From Phaeodactylum tricornutum CCAP 1055/1 (Eukaryota > Bacillariophyta > Bacillariophyceae > Surirellales > Neidiaceae), in contig NC_011669.1 of the NCBI RefSeq assembly GCF_000150955.2, positions 1,556,993-1,620,992 on the forward strand: 64,000 bases of DNA. Direction: 5' to 3'. Below are positions 10,310-20,672 of the stretch, piece by piece. Below the pieces are notes generated by a model. The model searched no databases and was not told the origin of the DNA. It saw nothing but the letters and a program-made list of their open reading frames with translations. The first letter of the stretch is position 1. The number at the start of each line of letters is the position of its first letter. A program made the position numbers and the translations under genes.

Positions 10310-12452
10310 ATGGCGCGTTCACCTATTGGGAAAAACCGAGACGAACAAGATGTGGTACCACTAATGATAGGCGATGACGGGGAGGAGGAGAACCCAACAC
10401 GTTTCCGAGGTGCTGCTGCAAATTCCGCCATCAACCATCTACGAGGCCGCAACCGTTGGATTGTCGTAGTGTTTGTGGCCTCTGCCGCCATTTTCTTGCT
10501 TCTAGGCAGAGGAAGCGGCAAGTACGATCCAAATCCGCTGAAACAGAGCACGGAATCGGTGGTAGGAGCTGACAGTGAGACGGATCACAGTACCTCCAAT
10601 GCCAATGATGAGAGCGATAGGTCTACTCCTTCAAAAACACCCTCAATTCATCTAAGCTACAGCTACAGCACACTTCCGGAACTGGTTGGTCCAGAATTGT
10701 CGAATATAGACACCGTCAAGCTGCGATTTCAGCAAGCTCGACAGGCATACATTGCGCAGCTGCGCAGAGACTACGGAGAGGAGGCCTACGAACGCATCTT
10801 TTTTGAAAATGGTGTTTCCATGGGACGTGTTGCCTACGTTTCCGAAGGTCCTTCGCAGGCTCGAATGGTGAAACGGTGTATAAAGAAAGTGCTGATGGTA
10901 TTACAGCAAGCGTCGTTGTCGAGGGAGGCCATTCCCTTTGTGTGGGCAACGGGTGGACATTCAGCCGCCGCCGGACACGGCAATATCTTTGCCGAATCCT
11001 ATACAGCTGTTATGGAACGGCACGTACAACCTATCCTGGCCAATATTGGTATAGCCTTTACCGGGCGCAATCACGCCATGGGGGGCACTCCCAGTGGTCC
11101 AGAAATTGCGTCGTGTTCCAAAGAAGTCTTTGGTGACGATATCGATCTTTTATCTTGGGACTACGGCATGACTGACGGCCGGGCCTATATTGATATGGAA
11201 TTGTACAATACCCGAGCGGGCCTAAACCCCAGTCGCCCGGTACTGCTGGCTATACATGTGGACCGCAAGGCTGGCTCGGGCCGACTCGGTGTGGCACGGA
11301 CAATGGAAGAGAATGGACTTACTAGCTTGTACCTGGACGCTGGCAAGCAGGAGCAAGCAATTGCCAATGTTCCCGATACATTCGGTAGAACCGAAGAGCA
11401 AATTGCCGTAATGCCCGATTTTGTGCGTCATTTCAAGTGCGAAGGCAAAGTAGAAGGAGGAGAACCGGGTTGCGCAGGAGACAAATGGAATTTGAGTGTA
11501 TGTCCAACACGTAAAGCCAAGACAAAGTGGCATCCTGGATGGTATGTAGCGTTCGTCGACGGGTCTTCGAGTCTGCTGTAGTAACAAAATCTCACTAACA
11601 TACTTATTTGATGGTACGCACAGGAGGTATCATGCTTTGATTGGCAACTTGAACGCCATATTTTTGCTTGACATGTTCGAAGACGCCATTGATGAGATTA
11701 CGAAACGACAAATAGACCCTACAAAACTCTTTTCAGAGATTCAAACCGAGGAGGATTTCGACTACCAGCAATTCATGCAAGCAATAACCCCCGATGATGC
11801 AAAAACTCAGTTCTCGATAGCCGAAATTGAGGCTGATGACATTGATATGTCGGTGATTTTCAAAAGCCCCAACTACTGCCATACTGCTCGACTGCCAGCA
11901 GAAATTCGTCACCGGGGCATTTTGACGGAGTCATCCAAGGTTGGTGTGTATGAATTTGATCACGGAGTGGCTTTGAAGCAAGTACAAGACAATCCTGATG
12001 TGGTCGGCGAGGGAGTTATGGCACTCGTGCCTACCGACCGAGGTGAATGCGAAATTCCACCCGAAGAGGTGCTTATGGATTACAAAGACTATTTCTACAT
12101 TGATGACAAGTGCGGATGGCGACAACTTCTACTTCCAAACGATGCGGAAGTGCAGGAGTACAGCGATGGTCAAGTTTTTCCCCTTAAAGGTTTCTTGGCA
12201 ATTTGCTTCGCAGCGTGTAGTTGGGGACGTTGCCCAAAAGGCATGGTGCAACCGGACAACTGGAAAGCGCTATCAGAGATCCAAGTGAATGGGCTGGCTG
12301 TTAGCAATATGACACAATGGCAGAGTTGTAATTTCCTAAGACACGAAGACGGTCATCGATTCCCTCCTAACGCCGACGGGCGCTTTGAAATCCAGACGCG
12401 CGTCACGCAGCCTTCCTCGTTCTTCAAATTTAGCTCGTTTATAGTCTGGTAA
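10310..12452 (+). CDS. Type II membrane protein with SGNH-hydrolase-like domain
   Basis: Two exons, 10310-11541 and 11624-12452, joined by an 82-bp GTATGT..CAG intron in phase 2, give 686 aa. The junction restores KTKWHPGW-RYHALIGNLNAIF. Residues 1-49 are cytosolic, 50-66 form one membrane anchor (IVVVFVASAAIFLLLG), and the rest should be lumenal or extracellular. SGNH-like blocks are a Ser-centred GGHSAAAGHGN in place of GDS, GRNHAMGGT, LLSWDYGMTDG, and a late His in KWHPGW followed by a helix, as in the DxxH block. Many Cys residues suggest a secretory disulfide-rich fold. Diatoms appear to carry several such proteins. I infer an esterase, acyltransferase or glycan-modifying role; no substrate is known to me. 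Confidence 0.62.
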
Positions 12453-12502
12453 CCAAACAATCAGCTGTATATAACTGTTCAATTATTAGCATAAACAATC
12501 GA

Positions 12503-14044
12503 CTAGATCAAATCGTTCATAATGTCTTCGCGAATTTGTGCCATAAGATCACTCATATATTGAATATTGTGTATGGACGCTAACGATATAGCAATCGGTT
12601 CGCTTGCCTTAAACAAGTGCCAAAGGTAGGCACGATCGTAGTGCTGACACGTCGAGCATTGGCATTCGGAATCAATTGGTACACCAAATGATTGCGCATG
12701 TTTCCCGCTCTGAAGACGTATTGTTCCGCCCCTCGTCAACACAGTACCGTGACGACCGAGGCGTGTTGGATAGCATGAGTCCAATGTATCAATTCCAAGG
12801 GGAACAGCATTGCGGATGCTCTCTTCGTCCGCGATACCTAGCAAATGCCGTGGCTTGAACTTGCGGTCCCCTTCTTCAAACATTGGCATGAGCCACGTCA
12901 ATAGGTCCTTGAGTTCCTCCCGACCGTCTCCCAATGAGCCACCAATGCCATACCCATCAAAGGGTAGTGACGTGAGATAGTCTACACTCTGTTTCCTTAA
13001 TTCGTAGTCGACTCCTCCGTGCACCACACAATACATAGCCTGTTCTTTGGTGTCTTTCAAATGCTCTCGTAAGCTGCGAGCCTCCCATCGATGTGTTCGC
13101 GCCACCGACTCAACCAAACGTTGGCGATCAGTGTAGTAACCTGGTAACTCGTCCAGGGGAATAATTATATCGGCGCCAATCTTCTTTTGTGCTTGCACAG
13201 TTGTTTCGGGAGTCAGTAAGAACTTCGTGCCGTCCCTATAACTCCGAAAAATGGCGCCGTCTTCGGTTACCTTGACTGCGTCTTTTCCCATGACATCTGC
13301 TCGTGAGCCGTCGCGATCTTTTTTTACGCTCGCCCGCTTCAGTTCGCCTTTGGACGAAAGCTCTTCGTAGACCGACCCGTAAGCCAACGAAAACACCTGA
13401 AAGCCGCCCGAGTCGGTGATGAAGGGTCCATTGCGCCTGGTATATTTGTGTATACCTCCAGCTTGTTCAATAATGTCGGGTCCGGGATGTAGCAAGAGGT
13501 GATAGGTATTGGAAAAAATGAGCTGTTGTCCCGCATTGTCGGCGTCACGAAAATCGACACCCTTGAGTGCCGCGTTGGTCGCAACAGCGACAAATCCCGG
13601 TGTGTCAATCGTCCCGTGCGGTGTGTGTATGCGACCGACTCGGGCACCACTTTTAGAAGACTCGTGCAGGATTTCGAAACGAAAGAAGTCGCGCGCTTCG
13701 TAAGCCCAGTCGGGAAACTCGGACGGTGCCGGCGGTGGGGGATATTCGATCGGTCGTTTGCGCTTGGACGAAGTGGACGACAACGGTGATGTTGGCAGTT
13801 GCTCCCTTTCTTCGATTTGGGCACCGTCCATGTCTGGACCCGTCGACGGTGATGCGTTGTCTTTCTGGCTCATCCATCGGCAAGATCTTCTCTCAACACC
13901 CAGGAACTGCGGACGAAGAACGTTCCACACGGACTTGGTCCATGTTGCTGGTCGGCAACTGTGAGGGAACGCCAAAGTAAAGACCATTGGATTCACAGTC
14001 AGAAATAGAAGTACCACACAAACAGAAAGCGGCTCTGCTTTCAT
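12503..14044 (-). CDS. tgt: tRNA-guanine transglycosylase (queuine/preQ1 insertion), probably plastid-targeted
   Basis: Exchanges guanine-34 for queuine or preQ1 in GUN-anticodon tRNAs. The 513-aa product shows the whole fold: AVATNAALKGV, YHLLLHPGPDIIEQAGG, ITDSGGFQVFSLAYGS, then IIIPLDELPGYY, VVHGGVDYELR, GYGIGGSLGDGREEL, and the nucleophile Asp in GIDTLDSCYPTRLGRHG. The Zn site is CQCSTC with a later His in ASIHNIQYM. The N-terminus is a hydrophobic signal (CVVLLFLTVNPMVFTLAF) with Phe at the predicted cleavage site, then a Ser/Arg-rich stretch, as in diatom plastid presequences. VHGG replaces the QGG usual in most bacterial and animal enzymes. Together with LAYGS and PLDEL this resembles, from memory, the chlamydial subgroup. 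It is a single exon. Confidence 0.9.
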   Translation of the reverse strand: MKAEPLSVCVVLLFLTVNPMVFTLAFPHSCRPATWTKSVWNVLRPQFLGVERRSCRWMSQKDNASPSTGPDMDGAQIEEREQLPTSPLSSTSSKRKRPIEYPPPPAPSEFPDWAYEARDFFRFEILHESSKSGARVGRIHTPHGTIDTPGFVAVATNAALKGVDFRDADNAGQQLIFSNTYHLLLHPGPDIIEQAGGIHKYTRRNGPFITDSGGFQVFSLAYGSVYEELSSKGELKRASVKKDRDGSRADVMGKDAVKVTEDGAIFRSYRDGTKFLLTPETTVQAQKKIGADIIIPLDELPGYYTDRQRLVESVARTHRWEARSLREHLKDTKEQAMYCVVHGGVDYELRKQSVDYLTSLPFDGYGIGGSLGDGREELKDLLTWLMPMFEEGDRKFKPRHLLGIADEESIRNAVPLGIDTLDSCYPTRLGRHGTVLTRGGTIRLQSGKHAQSFGVPIDSECQCSTCQHYDRAYLWHLFKASEPIAISLASIHNIQYMSDLMAQIREDIMNDLI

Positions 14045-14402
14045 GACCGTCGTTCTGCTTTGTTCTTTAACTTCCCCTTTGGGTTGGTTAGTCCACTTGC
14101 ATGCCGATGGATGGAGATGATGGGGCTAAGGAGATGTCATGCTTGTCGGAATATTGTGGTGCCCGTTTGATTTGTATGGTCCGCGATGGTACCAGCTAGT
14201 CTGCCGGTGAGTACCCCGTTTCCGGGTGTCATGTCAATCCTGCATGAACGTGACGATGATCCCTTAACCTTATGCCATGCGTAGACTACTCCCATTTTTA
14301 TCCTTTTGATACAGTCTCAGAAATAATAGTAAATTGTAGCATTCATTACATAATATGGCAGTGACTGAAGCAAATCGCTGACAGTAAATCCGAGTTATAG
14401 AG
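14045..14402. other. Intergenic region between two minus-strand genes
   Basis: 358 bp covering the tgt promoter side and the 3' end of the FKBP gene. No repeat, RNA gene or coding signal recognised. Confidence 0.35.
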
Positions 14403-15632
14403 TTATTGCGGAGTGGAAAAGCCATTCAACGAAACCAAAGTAATGTCGTATTGGAGCGTAGCATCAGGGGGTATGCCCCGCCGAGGCACGCCTTTGGAAC
14501 CGTACGCCAAGGCGGGTGGTATAATGAGGCGCCTTCGTTCTCCGACGCACTGACCCACCATCCCGACATCCCATCCGGGCGGGAACTGTCCGAACGGCTG
14601 CTTCCCCAAAACAAAGTACAACGAGACATCGTCGCCACGCCCCGGAATACCTCCGCCGTCGATTTTGATCGCGGATCCGTCAAACACTTGGCCAGTTTCT
14701 ACTACGCTACCGCGGTAGGAAATTTCCAGTAGATCGTCCGTGGTCGCCCCACGCTTGCACAACTTTGGCGGAATTAGTTGCGATACCGTGATTTGTTGTT
14801 CCGCTTGCGATGTGGCATCGCGACCACTTTTAATCGAACCGTCGGCATTCCGTTGTGTCGTGTCCCCGGCTGGTGCCACTTGGGTGGTTACCGATTCGCC
14901 TTCGGACAAGGCTTGCAATTTTTGTCGAAAAACGGAGGGATCCCGAAAACGGAACTCCACCACGTCACTCGGAGAATCTTTCACAGCCGCCGCCAGCATT
15001 TGGGCGACACCCAGAACATTGGTACGTTCTGTCGAGCGCTTGTCCAACGCAACCACGATCCAATCTTGTTGAATGCCCAGCTTGCTCGCCAGCGACCCGG
15101 GAGTGACGGCTTTGACGTAGACGCGCAAGTTTGTGCGAAACTCGATTTCGGCGAGTTCCACGCCAAGGCCTCCGGATCGCCGCAAATCGTCTTTGGAGAT
15201 AGCGATGACGAGTTCGTCGGATGGTAGCGACGATGGCGTCGATCGCTCGATGGTGGGCGTGGCCCACCAATTGTCCGCAAACGTGTTGGTTTCGTCCGTC
15301 ACGACGGCCAACGCCAACTGCGGTGTCACGAAGACTGCCGCCGCTGATGAAGCGATGACCGCTTGTGCTAAAGCGCGTCGCCGCGTTATTTCATTTGGTG
15401 GAAGTGGAAACGGCCTCTTTGACACCAGGGAGGAAGGGGAACGGGACGAGCACGACGAATCCAACGACTTTGGAATCTGTGATGGAGGCGACACTGTTGG
15501 AATGGTCCTTGAAAGTGATCGAATCCCCTCCCTCTCCAGTGGTACCAGTGCAAGGATGCAGTCGATCTCGAACGTAATGAATAGAAGCCAGAGGAAGCCG
15601 CAGCTTGATCCTGTCCGTCGAACCATTCTCAT
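14403..15632 (-). CDS. PDZ-FKBP peptidyl-prolyl isomerase, probably thylakoid lumen
   Basis: FKBP-type prolyl isomerase/chaperone, 409 aa, single exon. The N-terminus has a signal (residues about 10-29) and a Ser/Pro/Arg-rich transit-like stretch. Next comes a second signal with a twin-arginine start, ITRRRALAQAVIASSAAAV, ending in LALA|VV near residue 109. That order fits import through plastid membranes and then the Tat route into the thylakoid lumen. Residues about 140-220 look like a PDZ domain (VTPGSLASKLGI, then DWIVVALDKRS). Residues about 295-405 form the FKBP domain, with DLLEISYRGSV, GQVFDGS, GWDVGMVGQCVGERRRLIIP, YGSKGVPRRGIPPDATL and YDITLVSL. Most lumenal FKBPs lack a PDZ module. 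The start could also be Met3 (15626). Confidence 0.82.
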   Translation of the reverse strand: MRMVRRTGSSCGFLWLLFITFEIDCILALVPLEREGIRSLSRTIPTVSPPSQIPKSLDSSCSSRSPSSLVSKRPFPLPPNEITRRRALAQAVIASSAAAVFVTPQLALAVVTDETNTFADNWWATPTIERSTPSSLPSDELVIAISKDDLRRSGGLGVELAEIEFRTNLRVYVKAVTPGSLASKLGIQQDWIVVALDKRSTERTNVLGVAQMLAAAVKDSPSDVVEFRFRDPSVFRQKLQALSEGESVTTQVAPAGDTTQRNADGSIKSGRDATSQAEQQITVSQLIPPKLCKRGATTDDLLEISYRGSVVETGQVFDGSAIKIDGGGIPGRGDDVSLYFVLGKQPFGQFPPGWDVGMVGQCVGERRRLIIPPALAYGSKGVPRRGIPPDATLQYDITLVSLNGFSTPQ

Positions 15633-16089
15633 GGTGCGATCTAGACTTTTGCTCTAGTAGTTTCACTGTCAATGGCAGATTGTCGGATCTCTCGACAAGT
15701 CGTGTGTCGTCAAGGACCAAAACTCTCTATGTGCTACTTTGTTCTGACGTAAGCACGTTTCTGCAAAACTTTAAACTTCATTTAAAACTCATATTTGAAA
15801 GAATTTGTTCGCATCGTTCGATGTCATACCAGTTTGTCTCCACTGCAAGTGTGACAGAGCGTCATTTCTTTTGGTCGGATTCGTGGGGGGTGTTTGCGAT
15901 CTGGATCAGCTAACTAACTGTAACATAAACCATACACGACGATCAAGAGTCAAAGCTCACGGTCACTCTGACATCGATCGACGTAGAATACCCGCGCTAG
16001 GCAAATATTCCCCGCCGTTCCTGATTCTCTCTCCTTATCAGTATCAATAACGACCGTCGGTAGAATCGGAAAGCACAGTCGATCCCACC
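15633..16089. other. Divergent intergenic region, FKBP / ACS-like gene
   Basis: 457 bp shared by two divergent genes. It holds TTCACTGTCAA near 15661, a relative of the TGACTGTGA motif, about 30 bp upstream of the FKBP start. Otherwise plain promoter-like sequence. Confidence 0.35.
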
Positions 16090-17913
16090 ATGTCCACCAC
16101 CAAAGAGTCTTCCGGTCTCGTCCTGGCGTCAAGCCTCTTTCTCGTTTCGGCGGCGTGGGCCTGGCGCGACGCGCGGAAAGCCGCCAGGTACCGCAGTCGC
16201 TTCCAGGGAGCCCAACACCGAGGCATTGCACCTGCTCGGTCTACTCGTGCCCAAGGAGAAGTGAGCAGCCGAGGCCAGCTGGCTTTGTCACCATCAATTC
16301 CCTATTTGGATCAGTTCGTTGCGTGTTTGCAGGTATGATTTACTATGTGTTTCGTATTGTGCGTATTGTAGTCGTTGATACTCTTGGTTGCTCGAGGTAT
16401 CTCTATTGCTATGCGTGAACCGTGCCGTGTTTGACGTTCTCGGTTTTTTTCTTCTCTCGTGGAAACATAGGATCCCTGCGATGTTCAATCCAATCCACAG
16501 GGATTCATTGCCCTTTGCGTCGCGGAAAACAAGCTTATTCTGGATATGCTCGCTGAGCGCTTTATGCAAGTCGGCACCGCCACTTCGTCCTTTTCAGATT
16601 CGTCCGTCTACTGCTACAATTCCTTTCTCGGTATGCCGATTGCTCGGGAAGCCGTCGCCTACTTTTTGGCCCGCCGATTTTTGTTTCCGGATCGGCCAAA
16701 TTTACCACCCGACGAGGCCCTGCAGCACATTCGACCGAACAACGTGGGCATTGGATCGGGGGCCGCCGCCATGTTGAATCAACTCTTTTTTCTCCTCGGC
16801 GAGGCGGGAGAAGGCTGTTTGATACCGGCACCGTACTATGCTGCGTTTGAGAATGATATGAATCTCGTGGCGGGAGTAGTCCCGTTTGGAATTCCCCAAG
16901 AGAACCCAATCCTGGGACCGTCCGACGACGAAATGGAAGCAGCTTTTCTGCAAGCCAAAGCAGTAAGTCTTGTTACTGGATTACATCGTCACTGATTTGT
17001 TTGGCGGCAACTGTTCACTTCTTCCGTTGCTCTTTAGAAAGGAATCTCCCCCAAATTTCTGCTGCTGACGAATCCAAACAATCCGCTTGCGACAATCTAT
17101 CAACCAAGCGCTGTGGCTCGAATGATTTCTTGGGCTCGCAATCGGAACATGCACACAATTGTAGACGAAATCTATGCACTGTCCATGCACAAGGTAAGTA
17201 CACGCTAGGGTCAGTGGATGCGACACTGCGGTGTAAAAGTGTCGTAAGCCGGTCAGGTGTCACGTTTTCTTGCTTACCCACTTGCCCTGTAGAAACAGGG
17301 CCACGGCTTTCAATCGGTCCTACAAATACTCGATAACGATTTGGGCAGTGACGTGCACATGGTTTGGGCCGTCTCGAAAGACTTCGGCGGAAGCGGATTG
17401 CGCGTGGGTGTCGTTTATTCGCAAAATGAAATATTCATGGAAGGTTTGGCCACGTCTAATATTTTTTCTGGTGTTAGTGGACCCATGCAATATCTCATGT
17501 GCGAAATATTGACAGACGATGCATTCGTGGATCGCTTCCTGGAAGAATCGCGGACCCGCGTCATACAGAGCTATCGTATTTGTACAGCCAAATTGGAAGA
17601 AATGGTGTTACCATTTGTCCCCGCCGAAGCAGGTCTTTTTGTGTACGTGGACTTTTCGTCGCTGCTACCGGAGAAAACATTTGAATGGGAGCGAAAGCTG
17701 GGAGAGCTCATGTTTGAATACGCACACCTCGTGTTGACCCCGGGGGCAAGTCAGCGCGAGACTAGGCCAGGCATGTTTCGAATCTGTTACGCATGGGTGC
17801 ACCCATCAATACTTGAAGTCGCTATGGAACGGTTGAGCCGGCTTGTGGCCAAAGTACGGCGTATGGACTGGAGCGATCTTCAGTCTCGGTCTTTATCGAG
17901 TGTGTTAGAATAG
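16090..17913 (+). CDS. ACC-synthase-like PLP aminotransferase, N-terminally anchored
   Basis: Fold type I PLP enzyme of the 1-aminocyclopropane-1-carboxylate synthase/aminotransferase group. Four exons, 16090-16332, 16471-16962, 17038-17193 and 17293-17913, all join in phase 0 and give 503 aa. ACS-like blocks in order are NPQGFIALCVAENKL, a YNSFLGMPIAREAVAYF block, GIGSGAAAMLNQLFFLL, LIPAPYYAAFENDM, LLTNPNNPLATIY, VDEIYALSMHK, and VSKDFGGSGLRVGVVYS, where Lys326 forms the Schiff base. A GMFRICYAW segment supplies the carboxylate-binding Arg. Residues 9-25 form a hydrophobic segment absent from plant ACS, suggesting membrane anchoring or export. Sequence alone does not separate true ACS (ethylene precursor) from an ACS-like transaminase or lyase. 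Confidence 0.83.
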
Positions 17914-17992
17914 TCGTATCCTACACTGGTTCTTCGAAGCCATTTTACTGATGGTTAAACTAAAGTTCACTGCTTACAAATATTTACATAAC

Positions 17993-20672
17993 TCACGTAA
18001 AAATTAGCAAATGGACAAGCGCTGAGATTGTGATGGTGGCTACAATGGAGCCAACCTGTGCCGAGGCGCTCGTGTTACTGCCTTCAACGGCAACATCAAT
18101 TTCTTCGGCCGTTCGCAATGATGCACCCATACAGTTGGCAAAGAAAGTCGTCGTCGCCGGCCAGTCCGAGAAAACACCAAGTACTTCCACCTCGTTCAAC
18201 AGTACATGCAGTAAGTTATAGCGGTCGCCTTCGTTCAGCTCAACCTGATCCTCCAACGTTTCCCAGTAAAAGCCAGTAAGGCCAGGCCCAGAACGCTCCA
18301 AAGTCCAAGCAATCACCCCAAGACTGCGGTTCTTCGCAGCATTGGCGTAATGGGAGGCAGTCATCAAGTACTCGCTGTCCGGCGCGGGATCGACCAGACG
18401 TTGCATTGGTGGAGCGACAATTTTTACGTTGCGAGAAACCAGCAAGTCAAGGAAGGCTTCCACGTCCGTAGTATTCAGGTCGTACTGGTCATCCAGGGCA
18501 ACCGCCTGGGCACCAAACTCGGTATTGTCAATCCAGTAAAAGACGTCGTCCGGACTAAAGCTCTGAGGCCACACTTGTTCGGGGGGGACGCCCGCCTCAA
18601 CGTACTCGTCAATCATTTGCTGGGCATACATCTCCTGAGTGTAGTTGCCTTCGTATGGCATCTCCACGCTGGGAGACTTCAGCTCGGGGGTGAAGTACCC
18701 GTTACCGGCCTTGATGAAAGCAATGCTTTCCTTGTGCGTGGGGACCTCGGGACAGGACTCGAGCTGGTACAAATCGGTACGCCAATCCGCAGTGCCGCCA
18801 TACGCGTACTCTTCAGCCGTAGCGGCTTCGGACGGGCCACTGGAGTCCATCTTGGCACAGAGTGTTTTGATTTCATCAAGCGTAAAGTCCGATGCGCAGC
18901 AGTTTGGCGAGACACCAGCCGACCATGGCGTTGTACATTTGGCGTTGAGGTCGGGGATGGTAACCACATTGGTGGTAGTGTGCAAGTCGCACTGGGAATG
19001 GCGGCAGATGAGCTGCCGGTCTTTGGTGAAAGTGACATCGCATTCGACAATCCCAGCACCCATTTCCAAGGCCGCAGCATAGGACTCGAGCGTGTGTTCG
19101 GGGAACTGCAAGCACGCTCCACGGTGTCCAATGGAGAAGTCAGACACAAGAAACTCGTTGCTTCTATCCGCACAAGCAACTGCAAAGTAAGAATGTTTGC
19201 ATCAGTACAGAAAACTTATTGAAGAAAGAGAAAGCATCCCTTCATACTTACCGAGTTCATTTTTCAATGCGGATGGGCGCATTTGCTCAACAAGCCAGTA
19301 CGGCCGTGGCCCCACTTGTACCGAGCCGATTCCGCCAACTCTATCGTCGTTGGCTGCAGCCATGACGGGACTCGACCGCAACGTGGCGCCCATACAGTTG
19401 GCAAAGAAAGTCGTCGTCGCCGGCCAGTCCGAGAAAACACCAAGTACTTCCACCTCGTTCAACAGTACATGCAGTAAGTTATAGCGGTCGCCTTCGTTCA
19501 GCTCAACCTGATCCTCCAACGTTTCCCAGTAAAAGCCAGTAAGGCCAGGCCCAGAACGCTCCAAAGTCCAAGCAATCACCCCAAGACTGCGGTTCTTCGC
19601 AGCATTGGCGTAATGGGAGGCAGTCATCAAGTACTCGCTGTCCGGCGCGGGATCGACCAGACGTTGCATTGGTGGAGCGACAATTTTTACGTTGCGAGAA
19701 ACCAGCAAGTCAAGGAAGGCTTCCACGTCCGTAGTATTCAGGTCGTACTGGTCATCCAGGGCAACCGCCTGGGCACCAAACTCGGTATTGTCAATCCAGT
19801 AAAAGACGTCGTCCGGACTAAAGCTCTGAGGCCACACTTGTTCGGGGGGGACGCCCGCCTCAACGTACTCGTCAATCATTTGCTGGGCATACATCTCCTG
19901 AGTGTAGTTGCCTTCGTATGGCATCTCCACGCTGGGAGACTTCAGCTCGGGGGTGAAGTACCCGTTACCGGCCTTGATGAAAGCAATGCTTTCCTTGTGC
20001 GTGGGGACCTCGGGACAGGACTCGAGCTGGTACAAATCGGTACGCCAATCCGCAGTGCCGCCATACGCGTACTCTTCAGCCGTAGCGGCTTCGGACGGGC
20101 CGCTGGAGTCCATCTTGGCACAGAGTGTTTTGATTTCATCAAGCGTAAAGTCCGATGCGCAGCAGTTTGGCGAGACACCAGCCGACCATGGCGTTGTACA
20201 TTTGGCGTTGAGGTCGGGGATGGTAACCACATTGGTGGTAGTGTGCAAGTCGCACTGGGAATGGCGGCAGATGAGCTGCCGGTCTTTGGTGAAAGTGACA
20301 TCGCATTCGACAATCCCAGCACCCATTTCCAAGGCCGCAGCATAGGACTCGAGCGTGTGTTCAGGGAACTGCAAGCACGCTCCACGGTGTCCAATGGAGA
20401 AATCCGAAACGGCGTAGTGCTTCGTGTCTTCAGCACACATCGCTGATGTTTAGAGGAGATTGCGAGGCACAAGAAAGTTAGAAGCACAACGAGAAGGCTG
20501 ACTAGCTCGCGGACCACGAAAACTTACCAAGTTGATCCTTTAAAGTAGATGGACGCATCTGATCAATCAGCCAAAATGGACGTGGATCAAGTTGCACATC
20601 CCGGGACCTCTCCTGAGATTCAGTGGGTACAAATAAGGCAAACAAGGCCAGCGTTGAAAGGATGATCTCCAT
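17993..20672 (-). CDS. Secreted, probably GPI-anchored protein with two tandem glycerophosphodiester phosphodiesterase domains
   Basis: GDPD enzymes cleave glycerophosphodiesters to glycerol-3-phosphate and an alcohol, a route to scavenge phosphate. My model is one gene of three exons: 20528-20672 (signal peptide MEIILSTLALFALFV), 19252-20442 and 17993-19179. Introns of 85 and 72 bp are both phase 1 with GTAAGT donors, and the model gives 840 aa. Each domain carries IGHRGACLQFPEHTLESY, then the acidic pair in IVECDVTF, and each is preceded by a related RPxWLxxQMRPSxLK linker. The last 25 residues are hydrophobic after a Ser-rich stretch, like a GPI signal. Only the first exon has a signal peptide. 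The alternative is two genes: then the first would stop at 19202 without a tail and the second would lack a secretion signal. Confidence 0.78.
18126..19138 (-). repeat. GDPD-domain repeat, copy B (downstream half of the gene)
   Basis: 1,013 bp matching 19389-20401 at a constant offset of 1,263 bp. I found two mismatches line by line, at 18839 and 19100. Similarity falls off sharply at both ends. The repeat covers the whole catalytic domain. Confidence 0.93.
19389..20401 (-). repeat. GDPD-domain repeat, copy A (upstream half of the gene)
   Basis: Partner of 18126-19138, with mismatches at 20102 and 20363. The linkers just upstream of the two copies are only about 70 percent identical over 67 bp, and the adjoining introns are unrelated. 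The near identity is therefore confined to this block. Confidence 0.93.

Noticed and set aside
18350-19222. 290-codon plus-strand frame, with a near-identical partner at 19613-20446
   Set aside because: Antisense to the GDPD domains; it is duplicated only because the GDPD block is.
19202-20440. Upstream GDPD copy as an independent 412-aa gene ending at 19202
   Set aside because: A GTAAGT donor at 19251, a matching-phase acceptor at 19179/19180 and the second RPxWLxxQMRPS linker favour fusion to the downstream copy. Kept as the alternative model.
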